NCBI GenBank assembly: GCA_021298935.1
Contig: JAJTHR010000132.1
Location: 1 to 9,811 of the forward strand
DNA length: 9,811 nucleotides
DNA from: Parachlamydia sp.
Lineage (GTDB): Bacteria > Chlamydiota > Chlamydiia > Chlamydiales > Parachlamydiaceae
Direction of reading: 5' to 3'
The translations under genes were made by a program, and so were the position numbers. Below, one piece after another: positions 6,109-9,811 of this stretch (position 1 is the first letter of the stretch; the number at the start of each line of letters is the position of its first letter). A model generated the notes under the pieces. It saw only the letters and a list, made by a program, of their open reading frames with translations, ran no database searches and was not told where the DNA came from.

Positions 6109-6582
6109 ATGCTCCGCTTTTTTTTGTTGGGTGGGATATTTGCGTTGTTCCTTGATTTATATGCGTCCGCCACATCAACTCAGGTTGTCACTTTTTCGGT
6201 CAGTGCTATTGAGGCTATTTCGGTTTCCGGCAATCCTGCGCCGCTCAATATCACAGCTGCCCTCCCTGGCAGCCCGCCCCATTCGGCGACTGATTCATTG
6301 ACAAGCTATAGCTTAACAAGCAATCTCTTTGGGGAGACCATTACCGGATCAATTGATGTGGCCATGCCGGCAAATACGAGCTTAAGCATCCGACTCGCAG
6401 CGCCGATAGGGGCGGCTTCTTCAGGCCCTGTCGATTTGACAACCACTCCTAAAAATCTTGTGACGAGCATTGGGCCGGTCGCTCAGAGTAATTTGCCTAT
6501 TTCCTACACACTTTCAGCAGGCGCTTCCGCTACTCCCTTTTCATCAACGACAAGAACTGTTACTTTGACGCTTGGACCTTAA
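6109..6582 (+). CDS. secreted beta-rich protein, first of a tandem paralogous pair
   Basis: This encodes 157 residues from the ATG at 6109. A classic signal peptide (MLRFFLLGGIFALFLDLYASA) has a likely cleavage site after Ala21, so the product is exported. The mature part is rich in Ser, Thr, Ala, Gly and Pro, has no Cys and alternates in a beta-strand manner. It is clearly paralogous to the next gene. Shared signatures are SVSGNP-PLNI (38-48), SYSLT (66-70), GE-ITG (75-80), MPA-SL-I-L-AP (86-99), and a closing RTVTLTL (149-155). The pattern resembles small immunoglobulin-like or fimbrial-subunit-like folds ending in a beta strand, but I cannot name a family. The gene lies directly after the orphan gene and 14 nt before its paralogue. 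Roles in adhesion or in the cell envelope are guesses from export and composition alone. Confidence 0.85.
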   Translation: MLRFFLLGGIFALFLDLYASATSTQVVTFSVSAIEAISVSGNPAPLNITAALPGSPPHSATDSLTSYSLTSNLFGETITGSIDVAMPANTSLSIRLAAPIGAASSGPVDLTTTPKNLVTSIGPVAQSNLPISYTLSAGASATPFSSTTRTVTLTLGP

Positions 6583-6596
6583 ACCTTGAGTGAATC

Positions 6597-7031
6597 ATGA
6601 AAGTCTTTTTTGTTCTGCTATTGCTTTGCTGTTCGTTGGAATTGCATGCCTTGATTGATTTTTTATCTGTGAGTGGAAATCCGCCTCCATTAAACATTGG
6701 AACAGCTGTTGCGGGATTTCAACCGACCGCTGCGATTGATTCTTCGACGACTTATAGTTTGACGACCATCGGGATTGGGGAAAAAATCACCGGTCAGTTG
6801 AATACGGGCATGCCGGCGGGGGTTTCGTTAAAAATCACCCTTCAGGCGCCTCCGGGCGGTATTTCGCAGGGCAGCGTCAGCCTGACGAATTCACCTCAAA
6901 CACTGGTTTCCGGTTTGCCATTGATTAGCTTGCTCATTTCTGGGTTGACAATTACCTATCAACTTTCCACTACGGTGAATGCTGGGCCTGTAGCCAGCCG
7001 CTCAGTGACGGTCATCCTTACAGTCAGCTAA
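6597..7031 (+). CDS. secreted beta-rich protein, second of a tandem paralogous pair
   Basis: This encodes 144 residues with ATG at 6597 and a modest GAG 6 nt upstream, 14 nt after the stop of its paralogue. The signal peptide is MKVFFVLLLLCCSLELHA, probably cut near residue 18. The two Cys residues at 11-12 do not sit in a good lipobox, so lipidation is unlikely. The mature protein repeats the plan of its neighbour: LSVSGNPPPLNI (23-34), DSSTTYSLT (48-56), GEKITGQL (61-68), MPAGVSLKI (72-80) and a final beta strand, RSVTVILTVS. It is slightly shorter because it lacks about 13 residues at the N-terminus of the mature region. Local duplication followed by clear divergence is the simplest origin. 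A terminator follows 15 nt after the stop, so it ends the plus-strand transcript. Confidence 0.85.
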   Translation: MKVFFVLLLLCCSLELHALIDFLSVSGNPPPLNIGTAVAGFQPTAAIDSSTTYSLTTIGIGEKITGQLNTGMPAGVSLKITLQAPPGGISQGSVSLTNSPQTLVSGLPLISLLISGLTITYQLSTTVNAGPVASRSVTVILTVS

Positions 7032-7045
7032 AAATTATACGCCCC

Positions 7046-7070
7046 GCCGTCAAGTTGACCGCTTTTTTTT
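7046..7070 (+). terminator. rho-independent terminator after the paralogous pair
   Basis: GCCGTC-AAGTT-GACCGC forms a six-position stem with one C-C mismatch (7046-7062), followed at once by eight T residues (7063-7070). It begins 15 nt after the stop at 7031. Placement, stem and T-run all agree. Confidence 0.75.
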
Positions 7071-7157
7071 AGGCAATAAATAATAACCTCGGTTGCTAGA
7101 AGATTAAATTTTAGGTTGAGCAATGAAACTTTTTCTAGCTATCTCGCAATCTACCTA

Positions 7158-7319
7158 ATACCATTTCCCAAAAATAAAACCATAAAATTGACTTGTGATC
7201 ACCTTCATCTTTAAAAGATCTCTCCTTGTTGATATTCAAAGATATCAACTTCGAAATGATCTTTTAAATCTGAAGCGCTGACAAGTCAAATTTATGATTT
7301 TAATTTCGGGAAATGGTAT
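7158..7319. mobile_element. 162-bp MITE-like palindrome (element C)
   Basis: The ends ATACCATTTCCC (7158-7169) and GGGAAATGGTAT (7308-7319) are perfect inverted repeats. Over the outer 39 nt of each arm (7158-7196 against 7281-7319), 35 positions pair. Inner matches include TTTAAAAGATC (7210-7220) against GATCTTTTAAA (7258-7268). A central hairpin, GTTGATAT-TCAAAG-ATATCAAC, closes the structure at 7229-7250. There is no coding capacity. The termini can be read as TA duplications flanking CC...GG, as in Tc1/mariner-IS630 type elements. Length and terminal ATACC...GGTAT agree with element A at 105-270, although the interiors differ. A non-autonomous transposable element is the best reading. Confidence 0.75.
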
Positions 7320-7433
7320 AACTTTTTCAAATCCACTTCTACCAACTTGGACATGATCGGGATCTGCTGTGATTTTATTTGTTTCTCATCTTAAAATTGC
7401 GAATATCGTTGCAAAAGCCAAAGCAGAAACTTT

Positions 7434-7466
7434 AGCAGACCGCGATAAGCTATGAAAAGGTCTGCT
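7434..7466. repeat. 8-bp perfect hairpin downstream of the gene ending at 7484
   Basis: AGCAGACC (7434-7441) pairs with GGTCTGCT (7459-7466) around a 17-nt loop. On the minus strand it lies 18 nt past the stop at 7484, a position suited to a terminator. Only a short AAAGTTTC follows rather than a T-run, so it is at best an imperfect terminator. Confidence 0.35.
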
Positions 7467-7483
7467 TATTGGTAGAAATTCTC

Positions 7484-8071
7484 TTAAAAGTTTATTGTTG
7501 TTGGCACACCCCATGTGTTAGCTAAGTTGATTATTGCAGTGGAAGAACGTAAGTTTAGATTTCCAGCTTCATAAGAGGCCCATTTTGCTACAATGTTACC
7601 TGTAGAATTTAAAAGTAATTGGTAATTACCAATTACATCTTCAGTTCCATCAGATATTAGGACACTTGCTGTCCAGCTCCCCATCAGGCTAGGTCGCATA
7701 GCTCCATATAGATGAGTTGTTCCAGCAATAACTTCTGCCCAAATGGCAACAGCAAAAGTATCTGATCCGTTATCTGTTACAGCGAGTATAGGCAGGGATG
7801 CCATTGACGAGCTTGATAAGATGACTGGTGTTTCCCAAGAATGAGAGCCAAAAGGCAGAGCACTGGCTTTTATTTCTGTTCCTAAACCGGTATTTTCTTG
7901 CCATACCACTAAAATACTGCTGTTAGCAGCTATTCCAGTAGATTGATTTTCAATTCCGTAAATTACATTTAGACCTGGGAGAAAAATTAAAAGTGTAAAA
8001 AATATCCAAAATTTTTTTTTGCAAGAATTTAAAATTTCTTTTTGGTTTAAATTTAAAAAAAGTATCTGCAT
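7484..8071 (-). CDS. secreted protein with three Trp-paired repeats (propeller-like blades)
   Basis: This encodes 195 residues with ATG at 8071 and AGAGGA 10 nt upstream. A long N-terminal export signal, with basic residues near 18-20 and the core FWIFFTLLIFLPGLNVIYG, ends near residue 40. The rest is three repeats of about 54 residues, each marked by a Trp pair: Trp57/Trp79, Trp111/Trp133 and Trp164/Trp187. The first Trp lies in a V-V/A-I/A-K-W strand and the second in S-W-E/T-x-P/S-V-I-L-S. This is how sialidase/BNR-like or other beta-propeller blades look, but I cannot name the family. Three blades are fewer than a closed propeller needs, so the protein may be shortened, oligomeric or a different fold. 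The C-terminus TWGVPTTINF matches the end of the gene at 9375, so that end looks complete. It lies 73 nt downstream of the collagen-like gene. Confidence 0.85.
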   Translation of the reverse strand: MQILFLNLNQKEILNSCKKKFWIFFTLLIFLPGLNVIYGIENQSTGIAANSSILVVWQENTGLGTEIKASALPFGSHSWETPVILSSSSMASLPILAVTDNGSDTFAVAIWAEVIAGTTHLYGAMRPSLMGSWTASVLISDGTEDVIGNYQLLLNSTGNIVAKWASYEAGNLNLRSSTAIINLANTWGVPTTINF

Positions 8072-8125
8072 AATTTATTAATCCTCTATAAAATTTTTAA
8101 AAAACACATAAAAATAGTTTTTTCA

Positions 8126-8142
8126 TAGTATTAACAATACTA
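8126..8142. repeat. 7-bp inverted repeat after the collagen-like gene
   Basis: TAGTATT-AAC-AATACTA starts 2 nt past the collagen-like gene's stop and lies about 55 nt upstream of the next start at 8071. It is AT-rich and the following T-run is broken, so it is at best a weak terminator. It could equally be a small operator for the gene at 7484-8071. Confidence 0.3.
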
Positions 8143-8144
8143 CT

Positions 8145-9278
<1,134 letters not shown>

Positions 9279-9285
9279 ACTTAAT

Positions 9286-9290
9286 CTCCC
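9286..9290 (-). promoter_or_regulatory. Shine-Dalgarno sequence that fixes the collagen-like start
   Basis: On the minus strand GGGAG stands 7 nt before the ATG at 9278. It lies inside the longer frames that begin at 9311 or 9314, which argues against those starts. Confidence 0.65.
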
Positions 9291-9374
9291 ATCTCGTTTT
9301 AGGTATTTCATCAAGTTCTTTTTTTAGTGCAGTAAGTAATGCATTTAAAAAATATTTACATATTAATTAAAATT

Positions 9375-9811
9375 TTATTTATTCATGTTAATTGAAATAA
9401 CATCCTGCCAAGTGGCCCCTCCGTCTATAGAAGATAGTACGCGGTTAGTCAGTTGATCATCTATAAAAGAGGACCAAGTTGCTGTAATATCTTGTCCATC
9501 AGCAGATATAGTGACTTGGTAGTCGTTACTGGGAATTTCATGTTCTCTAGAGATAGTCACAATGCTTTCTCTAGACCATCCTGTGCTTAACGCTATTGCA
9601 GCTTGAATTTTTTCATTGCCATTTGAAAGATCATGGGCTTTCCATAACGCAATTGCTCGCACTTGTGCAAGCGGTATTTTGGAGGTCGCAAGTATAGGAT
9701 TATATGCATGGACTAATAAAGGTTCAGTGAGAGCGGTCGTAGAAGGATTTGTTTTTCCATAAGATCCATTGATTTGCAAGTGGCTGGTTATTTCATCAGG
9801 CTGATGCCAGA
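9375..9811 (-). CDS. C-terminal part of a Trp-paired repeat protein (partial, start outside window)
   Basis: The frame is open through the right edge. The TTG at 9779 is only an internal codon, because in-frame sequence continues upstream to 9809. About 144 residues are visible, ending at TAA 9375-9377. Counting from the edge, two repeats carry Trp pairs 22 apart, Trp56/Trp78 and Trp112/Trp134, with a period of 56. Motifs include AIALWKAHD, IQAAIALSTGW, YQVTISADGQDITATWSS and SIDGGATWQDVISI. The SxDGGxTW string resembles a BNR/Asp-box of sialidase-like propellers, though only one copy is seen. The same Trp spacing and C-terminal ending occur in the gene at 7484-8071, so the two are probably related. 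It lies 96 nt upstream of the collagen-like start in the same direction. Its export signal, if any, is outside the window. Confidence 0.85.
   Translation of the reverse strand, partial: WHQPDEITSHLQINGSYGKTNPSTTALTEPLLVHAYNPILATSKIPLAQVRAIALWKAHDLSNGNEKIQAAIALSTGWSRESIVTISREHEIPSNDYQVTISADGQDITATWSSFIDDQLTNRVLSSIDGGATWQDVISINMNK

Larger units (their letters stand above)
7071..7483. other. 413-bp stretch without a gene
   Basis: I see no supportable gene here. It lies between the terminator of the plus-strand genes and the end of the minus-strand block. It holds the MITE-like palindrome at 7158-7319 and a hairpin at 7434-7466. A start-like MKLFLAISQST (ATG at 7123) stops at 7156-7158, exactly where the palindrome begins. 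Short open fragments after it (about 7357-7455 plus) do not join to it in any frame I tried. It may be a decayed gene remnant, but nothing is recognisable. Confidence 0.55.

Noticed and set aside
7123..7158. Eleven-codon peptide gene starting MKLFLAISQ
   Set aside because: It is too short to support as a gene; it is noted only as a possible remnant next to element C.
9279..9314. TTG or ATG starts further upstream for the collagen-like gene
   Set aside because: They put a charged stretch before the signal peptide and cover the GGGAG site that serves the ATG at 9278.

Overview
The window most likely comes from a Chlamydiae bacterium, probably an environmental, amoeba-associated lineage of the Parachlamydia type. 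The main evidence is the minus-strand order thrS, parA, pGP6-D-like gene. This matches the chromosomal trio I recall as CT581-CT582-CT583 in Chlamydia trachomatis. The second and third genes are relatives of the pGP5-D and pGP6-D proteins of the chlamydial virulence plasmid. The assignment rests on recognising these families by eye; no search was run.

Left edge (1-870): the 3' end of a gene for a glycine-rich hydrophobic protein runs straight into a 166-bp imperfect palindrome (105-270). A second, 94-bp palindrome (270-363) abuts it. A minus-strand gene (383-781) follows, for a small protein shaped like a type III secretion chaperone, with a promoter-like segment and a 10-bp inverted repeat upstream.

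Core (868-5465, all minus strand): thrS overlaps parA by 4 bp. The pGP6-D-like gene follows after a 137-bp gap that contains a hairpin and a TATAAT box. ung follows it by 1 bp, and a small uncharacterised gene follows ung. This is a housekeeping and partition operon, read right to left.

Middle (5466-7483, plus strand): there is an AT-rich orphan gene, then two tandem paralogous secreted beta-rich proteins of unknown family that end at a convincing rho-independent terminator. Next comes a 413-bp gene-free stretch holding a 162-bp MITE-like palindrome. Its ends (ATACC...GGTAT) match those of the palindrome at 105-270.

Right (7484-9811, minus strand): three secreted surface-type proteins. A collagen-like protein with 52 uninterrupted Gly-X-Y triplets, mostly Thr in Y, lies between two related proteins built from repeats of about 55 residues. 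Each of those repeats carries a Trp pair 22-23 residues apart, which suggests beta-propeller blades. The rightmost of the three is cut by the window edge. This accessory block, with the paralogous pair before it, is the least explained part of the window and may encode host-facing surface structures.

Four starts were moved from the longest open frame, or judged absent, on ribosome-binding-site or reading-frame grounds: 781 (minus), 6109 (plus), 9278 (minus), and none inside the window for the gene ending at 9375.
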